From Cheiracanthium punctorium (lineage: Eukaryota; Arthropoda; Arachnida; Araneae; Cheiracanthiidae): a stretch of 64,000 bases of DNA. A program made the translations under genes and the position numbers. The stretch covers positions 496,001-560,000 of the forward strand of contig JAWZYV010001861.1 of the NCBI GenBank assembly GCA_038373885.1. Reading direction: 5' to 3'. Shown one piece after another: positions 1 through 11,040 of this stretch. The first letter of the stretch is position 1, and every line of letters begins with the position of its first letter. The notes below the pieces were generated by a model. The model was not told the origin of the DNA and did no database searches. It saw nothing but the letters and a program-made list of their open reading frames with translations.

Positions 1-313
1 AGAGGCTGCTGACGTAGTCGTTGTCATGGCAACGGTGCTGCCAATTTTCTTTTCAGCGCTCTGGGCTGAACCAAAGATTTTCCCAATTAAATTGCGGGAA
101 GATTAAAGTGCTTTTTTTTCTGAATGAGCGATCCGGCCACAATACGTTTTTTTTTTGTTTGGTTTTTTTCGGAGATTTTTTTAATTTACCGTAGGAATTC
201 CACAATTCTAATCTGAATTTAGAAAAATTAGTAGAATAAATTATTTTAAAGTATGTGCTGATAATTTCAAGTGCTGCCCGGCTGTACTTGCTGTATCCCA
301 CGAGCCGCCACTG
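1..313. mobile_element. hAT-like element, terminal part (cut by window edge)
   Basis: This stretch is nearly the same as 13917-14220, which is the right end of a complete hAT-like element (13166-14220). Both share the segment around 'gttgtcatggcaacggtgct', the long T tract, and the terminus 'cacgagccgccactg'. The right boundary is set where the two copies diverge, after 'gccactg'. The left part of this copy lies before the window. It has no coding content of its own. The two copies differ by small indels and substitutions, so they are old insertions. Confidence 0.75.
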
Positions 314-411
314 TTCTAGAGTCAACACAGTAAATCTTTAATTTTATGCTCCAAAATCATGTTAATTCTGATCCCAAATCTTAGTTTTCCTCGCGGAAGC
401 TAAATTTTTTG

Positions 412-492
412 TGCTCCCAAGGTGCTACCAAATGGAATTTTTCTGCTCCCAAATAGAATTTTTCTGCTCCCGGGGTGCTCCCAAATGGAATG
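412..492. repeat. Short degenerate tandem repeat (tgctcccaaatggaat unit)
   Basis: The phrase 'gctcccaaatggaat' and close variants occur about four times in 80 bases, spaced by 'ttttctgctccc'. This is a small local tandem amplification in non-coding DNA. The rest of 314-1513 shows no gene, only AT-rich sequence, the hairpin at 525-582 and CA/TA-rich simple repeats near 1074-1116. Confidence 0.6.
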
Positions 493-524
493 TTGGAGTT
501 AACATCCCTGTTGTATTTGACGAA

Positions 525-582
525 GTAGTATTTTTTTCACAGTAAAACACATTGTAGTGTTTTACTGTGAAAAAATTACTAT
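525..582. repeat. Perfect-arm hairpin (about 20-bp stem)
   Basis: The arms 'tcacagtaaaacac' and 'gtgttttactgtga' are exact reverse complements separated by six bases. The pairing extends outward through the flanking T and A runs to agtaat/attact. It may be a tiny foldback element or the remains of a MITE. No TSD was recognised. Confidence 0.7.
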
Positions 583-1513
583 AAGGTATCATATTAAAAA
601 AAATCATTTTGTAAGATGTTAAAAAAATACAAAATTCGATTTATTCAACAAATAATGCACAGTTTTTAAAACATTTAGTTAAAGTTTTAGACGAGACAAG
701 AAAGATATTTCTACCCGATTATATGTATATGTAAAGTTTTCATTTATCTATTGAGATATTTCTTCTCTTGGAGAATTGGCTTTTTAACGCCTTTTTTTTT
801 AACGCGCTTTTACAAAATTTTGAAGATTGACATATTTTATTATTATTCCAGCATATGTAATTTTTACTCAAATAAAAATAAATAAAATGGCTATGTGTCC
901 TTTTGAAATACTCCACCCAGTTTTCTAACTTCAATTTTTGATTAACAAGAATTGTAGAAAAAGTTTGACCCATGACAATTCACTTGTTTCGAGGCTAACT
1001 TGATTCGCCAGTGTAACCTTGATTATTCATAGAATTATATAACAGATTGTATTCTGTTTTTTTTTTCAACTATATACACACACATATTATACATACATAC
1101 ACACACACACACACGTATACATACGATTAAAACAGCAATATATTAACAATCAATATATATAATAGAAAAAGGTTGGTACAATGCAAAATGGCATTATTCA
1201 TTAATTTTGCATGTTCATTTAAATGGAGTATAAAGTCAGTGCAGTTCTTATTCCTGCTGTTTGTTTTGTAAATTAAATATGTGTGTGTTTGTGTGTTTGT
1301 GTATGGGCACCCTCAGCAGAAGTTTAAGCGCCCTTTGTACTTTTCGTCTAGCTACGGCCCTGGAACATTGGCCTGTAAGAGGTTAATATTAAAGTTATAT
1401 TAGATTGCTTCTAAAAAATATCACTAGAAAACAAAACCTGATGATTCAATGTATAGCCTAGTACTATCTTCTTTTCGAAAAAATACAAAAAAAGATCAAT
1501 GGATCATTCCGCG

Positions 1514-1684
1514 CAGGGGCATAGCCAAGGGGGGGGGTTAGGGGGGTCATAACCCCCATGAGGAATTTTTTGCCATACAAAATGTATAATCTTCACTCCC
1601 TTATCACACACATGTATGCATATATGTGAGTTGCAGTACTCGTAACCCCCCCCCCCCCATGCAAAATTTCTGGCTACGCCCCTG
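1514..1684. mobile_element. Short hAT MITE with perfect 8-bp TSD
   Basis: The element begins 'caggggcatagccaagg' and ends 'tctggctacgcccctg', which are imperfect inverted repeats. It is flanked on both sides by 'attccgcg' (1506-1513 and 1685-1692), the 8-bp duplication expected for hAT insertion. The inside carries long G and C runs and no open frame. A close relative sits at 43024-43179, and a shorter one with the same termini at 27798-27944. Confidence 0.92.
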
Positions 1685-2000
1685 ATTCCGCGGTATTCAT
1701 GTGTTACGTACGGGACATTTCACAGCAAAATTTTAACATACTTGTACATTTTTCAATATCAAAATATAAATGAGGAAGTTTACAACTATTTTTAATGTTT
1801 TATATACCATCTAAACTAGATTCTTTTCAAGTTTCTTTTTTCTGGACCAAATAATTTTTTAAAAATAATTAATAAAGTTTTGTTACATATGGGATATCAC
1901 CAAAAGTTGTTTTTAAAGTAACTTCTGCAGTTAGGATTTTGCTCTGAATTTATGAGGTATTTTCCCAAATAAATTTAACGGGTAAATGGAGAAATATGTA

Positions 2001-3897
2001 CAGCTGCGGAAAAAAAAAAGGCCCACTTGCTCTTTATTTCGCCATCGTTCGTCGTATAGCAAAGTTATATATACCATTCGTTTGCAAATAACGCGTACTT
2101 TAATTTACTATTAATTTAATTTGCATAAGGGGCAGTCTTCATATTTAATTCTGCATCAACTTCGTTTTTCTCAATGGCAACCCCATATATTGACTTTATT
2201 AAACAAAAGAAAACCTTCAAATTACCCTAAATATAAATTTTCACCAATTTTCTACGATAATTTCCGGAGATATTGCGAATTCATTTTTGTGCATTTTTAA
2301 GGGACTTTCTGCAAATTGAAAAACGCTATTTGTAGGTTCCGAACTTTTCGCCTTTCATTTATTTCGCTCACGAGAATTAAAAGAAATTAATATTATTTTC
2401 AAGGAAAATATTGTTCCCATCTCTCTTAAAGTTTTTTGTACTGAGAATATCAAGGGTAGAATAGAATATTTAGTCTGTGGTCCAAATGACCCGTGAGTTC
2501 ATAACTTCCTTGGTTCGTACACATGATTTAAGGGGAAAATGCAAAATGACTGCTAAGGATTTTGAAAATCTTTGTAATTTTGAAATTGTTATTCAGTGTT
2601 TCCCTTGATGTTTCTCTTAGAGAGCTGAAATGTTGGCAAGAGTTAGAGGCTGCTCCCTGCTCTTCTGACTACAAGCATGAATATTGCTCGACTCAGCTAT
2701 GGTCGAACTTAAAGAATGGTTTCATGATTGAAAATTTATTTGTTTGAATTTCATGTAAAAAACGCAATTACTTTTTTCGACCCAATATTATCACTGTGTT
2801 TGTTATTTCACTTTCTTCATTTAATACTATCGCCTGCAATGTGCAATATTCTTAAGACTTTTGGCAGTATTTTAATTTATAGTTAGATGAAATTTTTTTT
2901 ACAGAAAAACGTGATTTTGAATGTTTGATAAAGTATGGGGAATTCCAAAGACCTAATGTTTCCGATATTAAAAAAGGTCACATTCATGCCTGGAAAGTTG
3001 AGGATGTTAGTTTTTCAGAAATAGGACGTTGTATTAGAAGACATACATCTACTGCATCTAATTCTATAGCTGGAAAATATTTTATTTGGGGGAATATGGT
3101 AGCGGACGCAACAATACACGCTTTATAGAATCCCCAACAAACTGTAAAAACCTCTAATTTATTTGCTTCAAAATTTGATATTTTTAATACTGGTATCTTT
3201 TACTGTGTTTTTGCACAAAATAAGTCTAATTTACATTTATTTTATGCAATTTTCAAAAAGTTTTCACTTAATAAATTTATATATGGTCCCTTAACTCATG
3301 AAAATAACACATTTTATTTAATATAAATTAAACTACTGAACGTAAAAATTTGAAATTTTGCACAGCCATGTAATATTAATTTCTGCATCTATTTCCATCG
3401 AAATTTGGCTAGGTCGCTATTCATAATTTTTTTTAATATTAATTTAATAATTCATAATTCATATTAAAGATTTATTAAAAATCATGATAACATTAAATTA
3501 TGTTTGGGTCGTTTAGTTCTAATAGTACGAACAAAAATCAGCTTCTTACTACCAATATTATATGAGATATGAATTGAAGTATGAAAAAATATTTTAACAT
3601 AGAGGGAGAGGGATTTTGGGTGCTCATAACTCACTCATTTTCTGTCCAAATTTATTGAAAATTGGTGTCCGGGGTTAAAATGAGCTAAATTTTTGAAATA
3701 TGTAGTGAAATCTAGGGGTTGCTATTGAGAAAAAAAAAGTTGGTGCGAATTTTAATATGTAGATGGCCCCTTATGCAATTTTTATGCATAGCAAATTAAA
3801 GTGTGCGTCAATCGTAAACGATTGGTATCTGTAACTTTGCTGTGCGACAAACGACGGCCGAAAAATGTACAAGTGGGCCTTTTTTTTTACGCAGCTG
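2001..3897. mobile_element. Tc1/mariner-type element, degenerate, TA target
   Basis: The ends are inverted repeats: 'cagctgcggaaaaaaaaaag' at left and 'tttttttttacgcagctg' at right, each next to TA. The similarity runs inward through 'ggcccacttg' and the segment with 'gcaaagtta' and 'accattcgtttgc'. Length is about 1.9 kb, usual for Tc1-like elements, but the only recognisable coding part is the relic at about 2904-3128. A segment near 2150-2170 (ggggcagtcttcat) matches 'gatggccccttatgc' near 3765-3778 in inverse, so the TIRs are long (over 130 bp). Confidence 0.85.
2904..3128 (+). pseudogene. Tc1-like transposase DNA-binding N-terminus, truncated
   Basis: The frame contains 'KKGHIHAWKVEDVSFSEIG' followed by 'RCIRRHTSTASNSI'. 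This fits the first helix-turn-helix of Tc1-type transposases, which usually read like 'G.I.aL...g.S.reIA...gRS..tV...'. It lies in the centre of the element bounded by TIRs at 2001-3897. The catalytic domain with its acidic triad is not visible downstream, where the frame stops at 3126-3128. This relic cannot encode a working enzyme. Assignment rests on motif pattern plus element context. Confidence 0.6.
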
Positions 3898-6479
3898 TAC
3901 ATTTATTAACTAACTTTAAAATAATTTTTTAAAACTGCATCATTAATTAATGAAAGATAATTACTTGTGTTACGTACGGGAAAAGGCTGTTTGTTACGTA
4001 TTGTGATTTTGAGTAACACTATTATCAGAAATTATGAGCTACAATTAGCACAGATGTTAATTTAATGAATTTATTAGCTCTATTAATGTATTCAAACTTA
4101 AGTTTAATTATATAATTAAAAATCATTGATGATTTCTTAACTTTTAATTGCTATTATATAAATTAGGAATTTTCATATATAGCTCCATTTGAAAGAATAG
4201 TAAACATTTAAAATTAAAATATTTGTTTTATACAAGTTGCAGAACATCTATGATGTTTTCAATTTCTTTCACTTCCTCCATTAGTACCGGAAAATGTCCC
4301 TAATTATTAATTCGAGTTCATGTTTTTTTTTTTCAAGCTTCATTAGTCTTTTTTTAAGGATTTTATTCTTTTCTGAGATGTGTGAATAGGAAAATATGTT
4401 TCGGCCTGAATGTTTCATAAAAGATAGATAAAGGTATTTATCATCAATGTCCTACACAACTACTGGCTACAAATAATTATCGTACATACTCAGACTTTTG
4501 ATTAATATAGTTTCATTTTTTCAGTAACTCAGTGCATGCATTTTTGTACTACAGAGCATAAAATCATTATATTTTCATAAGAAAAACAAAAATGCTTCCA
4601 AAGGCCCAGACAGTCTGAGCCTGCTGGTCAGGCAAAATGCACGTTGATGACCTGATATCAAAGAAGTACCTTATTAAATCTTGTTTGTTAAAACCGACCA
4701 CTTCCTTTTTCCAGATTTTCTGAAAATGCATCTAATCTTAGCATCTGAGCTTCCTTTCCTACATTTACTACAATAAAAGATTTTATATTAATTTTCTTAG
4801 GAAAAACTTAAAATTTGTGAAAACATTTATAACATGCTTTACAGCTTTTCCTAAAATATGCGGTGTCACTGAAATTGAGAATAGTTCCTCAGATATATCT
4901 TGAAATTTCTTTCATTTTACAATTTTTTTTTTTCTTGGTCGTTTGCGCTTTTTCTTTTTCCCAGTTTCAATTTTTCTATGATGGTCTAACTCTTTTTTAT
5001 GTATAGTTGACTTTACCAGCCATCATGTGTCTTATTTTTTCTTTTGAGCTAAATGTTTTTTCCCCTCTTTCTGTAAGGGGATCTGAGTTCTCAAAAAAGG
5101 ATTTTTATAAATTTACATTTTTTTTTTGAGCTAAATATATATTTAAAATGCTATTATACAATAGATGATCACAGTTTCATCTTTGTTTTCTGATGAAAAT
5201 CAACTGATTTCTTAAAATGATGTTTCAATATTTCAAGCAAGCTACGACTTCACCAATTGCAGCTATAATTAAACTATATGTTTACTTGTATATATTTTTG
5301 TACTTAGTGCAGCTAATTGTGCAGAAAATCCATAAGCATAGTCTAAAAATTAAATGTTTGCCCATTTTTAATCCAACTTATGCATGTTGTCCCGTACGTA
5401 ACACATTTTTATTTGTCTTGCCCAGCTTCTAAGTGAAAAGCTATAATTTTTTAATTGGATAATTTAAAAAGCTATTTCACTAGTTGAAGAGCAAAAAAAA
5501 AAAAAAAATTGTTCAGTTGTCATCAATATTATTAGTTACAAAATAAAAAATAAGATCAAAATTGTTTTGTACAGGACAAAAAGAAATTTATCATTGAAAG
5601 TTTGTAATAAAATATTATTTTATTATATTTCTTCTTATTTCACATAATACTATTGAAGAGGTTTTATGAAACACAGGAACTTTGAAATATAATGAAATAT
5701 TTTTTGAGTAATAGTTAAAAATATAGTGCCCTGTACGTAACACATTTTTCTGTATGACTGAAAACAAAGTGCTCTAATTTCTGTTTAGTTAAAAATAAAG
5801 ATTTTTCGTTGATAAACTTTATTAGAAGAGACTTCAAGCTTTACAATGATGTATTGCTCTTAATTTTTTTATTTATTTATTTTTCAAGCTTGTGAAGCCA
5901 AATACTGCAGAATGATCCTAATGATGTTTCAGAATTTGAATGCTGGCTTTCGTCTTATCTGTCATCTCTATTTCTCAAATGTTGAATTACTGATAGAGCT
6001 AGGACTAACCTTCCAATAAGACTTTTTACTCTGTATTTTCGGCATCTCTGTGCAAAATTTGAGTTGTATGTTCTGATGGTATCAGATACACATCTTTCAA
6101 AGTTTAAATTGCGAAAACTCATGTATGGGTACATAATCTGAAATTTAAAAATGCTAAGATTTTTCTTTATATTGTTTATGTATTGGTGCAATATTTTAAG
6201 CCAATTAGAGTAAGAATGTGGATTAGTAGTGGAAGGGAAATGAGGAGTTTCATGCTAGTTATCATAGATTACCAGATTTTTTTCTTAATAAATTTTAAAA
6301 TTCAATATTATAAAGGCTAATTATTGTTAAAGTATTCAGCTGATTTAGCTGTTGTATATGTCTATCAGTAATATTCCTGACTGAATAAAAGTAACATACT
6401 GCATGATGAGGAAAGAATTCAAGTGCACTTCCAAATTATGGTTTTGAATGGGTCGTAAAAAGCAAGTGAGTTAAGGAAT

Positions 6480-6514
<35 letters not shown>

Positions 6515-6638
6515 AAGAATTCAAAAAATTTTCCTGTGTTTTAAATAGCACTGTTCCTTAACCTTGTTTTGATTTATTTTTAAATTAGTGATTAAGAATT
6601 ATTTATTTATTTATTTATTTATTTTTGTTTCATTTCAG
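3898..6638. other. Intergenic or intronic DNA 5' of the first visible NFRKB exon
   Basis: AT-rich sequence with no convincing exon. It contains two inverted copies of the tacgtaacac motif, a poly(A) tract at about 6483-6513 and a (TTTA) run just before the exon at 6639. A short frame at about 5911-5970 after 'ctgcag' has no recognisable family and is not called. The upstream NFRKB exons encoding the DEUBAD domain were looked for here and not found. Confidence 0.6.
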
Positions 6639-6822
6639 AAACTGATGGAGGCTACTTATAATCTTCCTCCTGATCAGGCTGTGAAAATGCAACAGTTTAT
6701 TGCAAGGCCAAAAGATGCACTTTTATTTGAAAGAACAAGATTGAGGTATTTTTCTGCATTGCAAGATATGAGAGAAGAACTTGGAGAATTAGATACATCT
6801 TCAGAAGATGAAAACTACCCTG
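6639..6822 (+). CDS. NFRKB: NFRKB exon a: linker after the DEUBAD domain
   Basis: First visible coding exon of an NFRKB orthologue (INO80G), a nuclear subunit of the INO80 chromatin-remodelling complex that in vertebrates binds and inhibits the deubiquitinase UCH37/UCHL5. The exon starts in phase 0 after 'catttcag' and ends with one base of a codon before 'gtaatg'. Translation begins KLMEATYNLPPD and ends LGELDTSSEDENYP. The part LRYFSALQDMREELGELDTS aligns with the human segment that follows the DEUBAD domain, where a basic and aromatic helix precedes an SSDEED-type acidic stretch. The DEUBAD exons must lie upstream of the window. Phase joins exactly to the exon at 32528 across a 25.7-kb intron. 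Codon use and lack of stops are unlike the surrounding repeats. Confidence 0.9.
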
Positions 6823-6930
6823 GTAATGAATTCTTTTATTTAATATGCTTGTACAGATGTTCCAAGTGATCTATTATCCAGCTTTTATTAATTGACAATT
6901 GCTGATAAAAGATACTTACTTGTGGTTATA

Positions 6931-7544
6931 CAGGGTGTCCATGGATAGTAAGATCGTCTATCAAGGGACACGAGAACAACATCCACTTATGTTATTATTG
7001 GTATTGTATAGTCCCTTACCAACGTAGTCTAAACATATGTCGTAGCCTTATTATGATGAAATGCCTAAATTTTACACAATACCTAATCCATGGGACAGTG
7101 GTTATGTCACTGAAACTGGTAGATGGCCGAAGTGTGAAGTTCCCGGGTCATGTCCCATTGCACGGCTGTCAAGCTAGCGGTCTGGAGTTTTGATAGGTTT
7201 TCTCCAGATGTAACGTGAATATGCATTAGAACCCTTAGAAAATCCTCCTAACCAAGGCACCCCCATACTTGGCAGGTCACCCTAGCATAGCATTGCCATA
7301 ATCACACAAACATCAACATTACCTACTAATTAATAAATGGTGCACATTTTGCTAACTGGGAATTATTTTTGTATGGGGTCACATAAAAACTGATATTTTG
7401 TAAATATTTAAGCTCTGGAAAATTTTAATCAATGCCATAAAATTCTGTAATAGTAATTTGTTTTTTACATAACTTTGTAATTTATTGTATTATGTCTATG
7501 ATGAATAATAGAGGAATAAAAGTTTAGTTTTTTTGGACACCCTG
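6931..7544. mobile_element. mariner-type MITE (tacagggtgtcc ends) containing a SINE
   Basis: The left end 'cagggtgtccatgg' and right end 'ttggacaccctg' are inverted repeats, each bordered by TA. The interior is not coding. A tRNA-derived SINE (about 7089-7330) was inserted within it, so the MITE was about 370 bp before that insertion. Confidence 0.8.
7089..7330 (+). mobile_element. tRNA-derived SINE, copy 1
   Basis: It carries the family's 5' part ('gggacagtggttatgtcact', box A-like), the box B-like region 'cccgggtcatgtccc', and the shared body 'ttctccagatgtaacgtgaa' followed by 'cattagaaccctta'. It ends in 'ataatcacacaaacatcaac'. Imperfect duplicates 'aatacctaa' and 'attacctac' flank it. 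Compare the better copies at 32048-32283 and 46237-46475. Confidence 0.85.
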
Positions 7545-8242
7545 TATATATTTCTATATTTTTATGCCTCCAACTGCAATTTTTTTTTTAATGAGGTGAA
7601 TATGCATGTTATATCAATCTTACAAAATGTAATTTTTTTAAATAAAAGTTACAGTAACTATTTATATATCTGCACAGTCCTTTATTTTTTGCAAGTGAGG
7701 GAAAAAAAAAAAAAAAAACTGAACACCTTGCACTGCATGTGTAAAATGGCAGAAGATAGTAATATATAGATGTTTGAATTATCATAGAAAATCATAATAA
7801 AATGTGCCTAAAAATTTCTTGCAAAGAAAAAAAACCCAGTTATATACATAGGATAATTCAGATGCTTTGAAAAAGAATCATTATTGAGTGTCTCTACTGA
7901 GGTATTTCATGCAATAGTTCAGCAAGATGATGCATAGGTGTAACTTACTAAGGGCAAGAGGGGGCAATCCCCCCTCTAAAATTCAAGATAATTTAGATAT
8001 AACTTATTTAAAAATAATACTTCTTACAATAGGAAACATTTTGCACTCTCTATGTTATATGTTGCCTCCCCCCCCCCAATGTTACAAGGCAGTTTACGGC
8101 AATGAGATGATGCTCTATATAAGCTAATTTGCCAGATTCAGTGGCTAAGGAGCCTATTGTATAAAGGACATGCCCATTTGGTATGATTCTAGCATTTTTG
8201 TTTAGTGGCTAAGTTTTTAAAAATATTTTTAGTATATATATA
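7545..8242. other. Intron sequence with no clear gene
   Basis: AT-rich intronic DNA with poly(A) tracts. At about 7930-8110 there is a segment with G- and C-rich ends ('gggcaatcccccc' and 'gttgcctccccccccc') that resembles the hAT MITEs elsewhere in the window, but no TSD could be set. Confidence 0.5.
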
Positions 8243-8472
8243 CAGGATGTCCCAAAAAGTTGGTAACATGCTTTAATTCTTTATCTATTAAAGATAAGTG
8301 GGCAGTGTAAGGTCAGAGAGGCGATTATATTTAGAAAAAAATTATCTTGTTAATTTTAAAAAAGTTGTACTTTTCTTAATTTTTGTATACAACCCCTGTA
8401 AAAAAAAAATTCTCAATTAGTAAAATATACCACATACACTAATGAGGTAATGCACAAAATTTGAGAATTATA

Positions 8473-9212
8473 CAGGATGATCAGAAAATGAGTATACATT
8501 TGAAAAATTAATAATTCACAGAATAATGTGGGTTGAGAGGTAAAAATTGTCACACATGCTTGGAATGACACAGGGTTTTATTACAGTTTTGTTGCTTACA
8601 AAAAACAAAAAGTTCAAACAGTGGTCGACAGATGGCACTTCAGATAATTGGAAAAGTAATAATTAGCATAAAAGATTATGACAAAGCAAAGATGATGTTC
8701 TTCAGAACAAATGCTCAATATATCGCCAATCATTCCTCAACAGTAGCTGTAGTCAAGGGACAATTGTGTCAACAGCACTGTACAGCAATCTCCACTTCTT
8801 CCTGAACAATCAGTAGCTTTGAACTTTGTAATCGTTCTCTTCATAGCTGAACCTGTTATAGGACCTTTACATGTTCAAATACCCTTCTTATGGCGATCTT
8901 CAATAAAGCTGCAGTAGATTTCCCATTCTGATAGTACAGCTTCAATAACAGTGCCTGTTTTGGTAATGTCAACATACTGCAATTGCTGATGCATCTAATT
9001 CCCTCTCTCATTACAGCTCCTTTTATGCACGATTCTCATACAGCGTCACTGACATTTTTGCTATCCAGTGCCACTTGCTGACCATTTTTGTAACCTTTCC
9101 TTTTTTGAGGTTGTAATAAAATCCCATGTCATTCCAAGCATGTGTGCCAATTTTAATCCCTCTACTTACATTATTCAGTGAAATATTGATTTTTCAAATG
9201 TATACTGTTCTG
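8473..9212. mobile_element. mariner-type element relic with about 120-bp TIRs
   Basis: It begins 'caggatgatcagaaaatgag' and ends 'tgtatactgttctg', next to TA on each side. The arms match over more than 100 bp, including 'catgcttggaatgacac' at left and 'atgtcattccaagcatg' at right. The centre (about 8620-9090) reads partly like a decayed transposase C-terminus on the minus strand, but stops and frameshifts prevent a protein call. Confidence 0.75.
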
Positions 9213-9620
9213 TATTTTAACATGCGTCAGGGATATGAAGATTAATGTATGACTCTTACTAGCTCTCGAAGGAAAAAAAAAAACAGGTTGGATGATCGTG
9301 TTTCAGAGGTAGTACAGAAATTATGAAAGAAAATATTTTTTGCACTCTAGCAATAAACATTTACTGCAATTTCCAGAAGAAACACCTCATCAGCATAAAA
9401 GCCTCATGTGAAGAAATTGCCACAAGAAAAATTAAAACTGCGTAGAAATGCCGCATAGGCATAAACGTCACACTAAGTTAAATTGCGAGTGAAATCACTT
9501 TGAACGTCATAGTAGCTATATCTTGCCATGTGTCATGATGTATGACATATCATTTGAGAGAAATGAATGAAATGAAATCACAACGGAAAAATAAATTTTT
9601 GGTAAGAAATTATACGTTCA

Positions 9621-11024
9621 CAGTGGCGGATCTAGGATTGGGTAAAGGGGAGGGGGCGGGCTAACTTACTGGGTATTCAATAATTTGGGTACAGTTATCC
9701 AAGCTTGGCAACATTTGGCACCATTTTTTACATGTCGCCTGTGCAATTTATTTTTCTGCCTACCTATAGTATAACGTAATCAAGCTTCAAGAAAGGTGTG
9801 CAAATTTCTGATAAAATAAAGTACTTGAACCTGGTAGGACTTACACTTCGTAGGAAAAACAATGTCTGAAAAAATTAATTTAAATCATACCTCTTTTTTC
9901 CACAATGATATCATTGTATTTCCCTCTAATTATGCACCTCTTACAAACTGTCTGATAGTGATGCATGTATATTTTGTGAGTGCTGTTCCTCTTGAAATAG
10001 CTTGTTCTGGGGCTGTGCATCTGTGATTTCTTCCTGATGATTTGCACTTTCATTCTCACTAGACAAATTATCATTTTTCAGAATTTTCATAAAATAGTCA
10101 TCTATATTACGACTCAATGACCGCTTTCATGTGGCCATAATATCTGAATTTAAATTAACAGATGAACAGAGTTAGACAGAGAACAAATAAATCACACTAG
10201 CGCTTCACCCAAAAAGTACAACCAAGTGGTTGATAGTAATTTCAATGGGTTAAGCTTTTGAAGCCTACTTAGAAAGGACTACAGTACTTTCAAGAAATTC
10301 TTCCACCATTCCTAAACATTCAAAACAGGTGTACTTTTGTAGGAATAGGAAATGTCCGAAAACCAGATATGGAAAATTAGCCTTAGATAATAGTATTCTT
10401 TCATAATACCCCTGAAAATCCAAGCGTTGGAACGAAAGAACCTTTTAATTATAAAGTATCCCACATCAGTTGCACATTAGTACAGAATCCGAGATGCGCA
10501 TAACACAAGGTGCACACAAAGGCCGTTTATGTTTAACAGTGAATTATATGTATTATTAGCTCCTCTTTTTACAACTTTGCAGGGGGTAAATGGACATCAT
10601 CGCTGAAACACTGTTCTTTGCGCTTGCCACTAACCAACTTGCCATAACCTGTTCTAACAATGAGCTATTCTTCGCTATTCGCGTATATATGGAAAAGGCG
10701 AGAACAACTTGGTTACTGATCATCCTTAAAAGAAACCGAAATTTTTCAAGGGGAGACAAAATTTTGGACAATTCATTGGGACTCTGAGGTTTTGAAAATA
10801 CCTTTAGTCTGGGAATGAAAGGGTTGAAAACTATTAATTGAGGTCAAGTCTAAAAATCAAAGTAGCAAATCAAAAAAGTAAATTAAAATTTCAAAACAGC
10901 TGATTTTTAGACACGCAGCTTTTAACTAATCATAAAAACTCTGTTCTATCTTCTGTAAATTCAGTTTCAATGGGAGGTGGGGACTATAGCCCATAGACTC
11001 TCTCCCCCTGTAGATCCGCCTCTG
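9621..11024. mobile_element. hAT-like element, 1.4 kb, perfect 8-bp TSD
   Basis: Ends are 'cagtggcggatctagg' and 'tagatccgcctctg', and the element is flanked by 'tacgttca' at 9613-9620 and 11025-11032. CAGTGGCGGATC-type termini and 8-bp TSDs are typical of hAT elements. No transposase domain was recognised, so it is probably non-autonomous. A piggyBac-type MITE (10449-10823) lies inside it. Confidence 0.9.
10449..10823. mobile_element. piggyBac-type MITE nested in hAT element
   Basis: It is bordered by TTAA at 10445-10448 and TTGA (one change) at 10824-10827. The right end 'gtctgggaatgaaaggg' is the inverse of the left end of the element at 62282-62642 ('ccctttcattcccagg'). The two copies also share the segment around 'aaaggcgagaaca' and 'ttggttactgatc', inverted relative to each other. 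No coding function is evident. Confidence 0.7.
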
Positions 11025-11040
11025 TACGTTCATGAATGTA

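Larger units (their letters stand above)
1702..5747. repeat. Four scattered copies of a GTGTTACGTACGGG motif
   Basis: The motif 'gtgttacgtacggg' occurs at about 1702 and 3968 in forward orientation. At about 5391 and 5729 it occurs inverted, as 'cccgtacgtaacac' and 'cctgtacgtaacac'. A partial copy, 'tgttacgta', follows at about 3990. Two forward then two inverted copies suggest the remains of one large element with terminal and subterminal repeats, with the Tc1-like element at 2001-3897 inserted inside. No transposase frame was recognised between them. Confidence 0.45.

Noticed and set aside
5911..5970. Possible plus-strand exon after 'ctgcag' (NDPNDVSEFECWLSS)
   Set aside because: The frame ends at a stop without a good donor, and it does not align with the NFRKB region expected upstream of 6639.
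5955..6191. 78-codon minus-strand open frame
   Set aside because: No recognisable domain, AT-driven composition, and no splice sites or partners on that strand.
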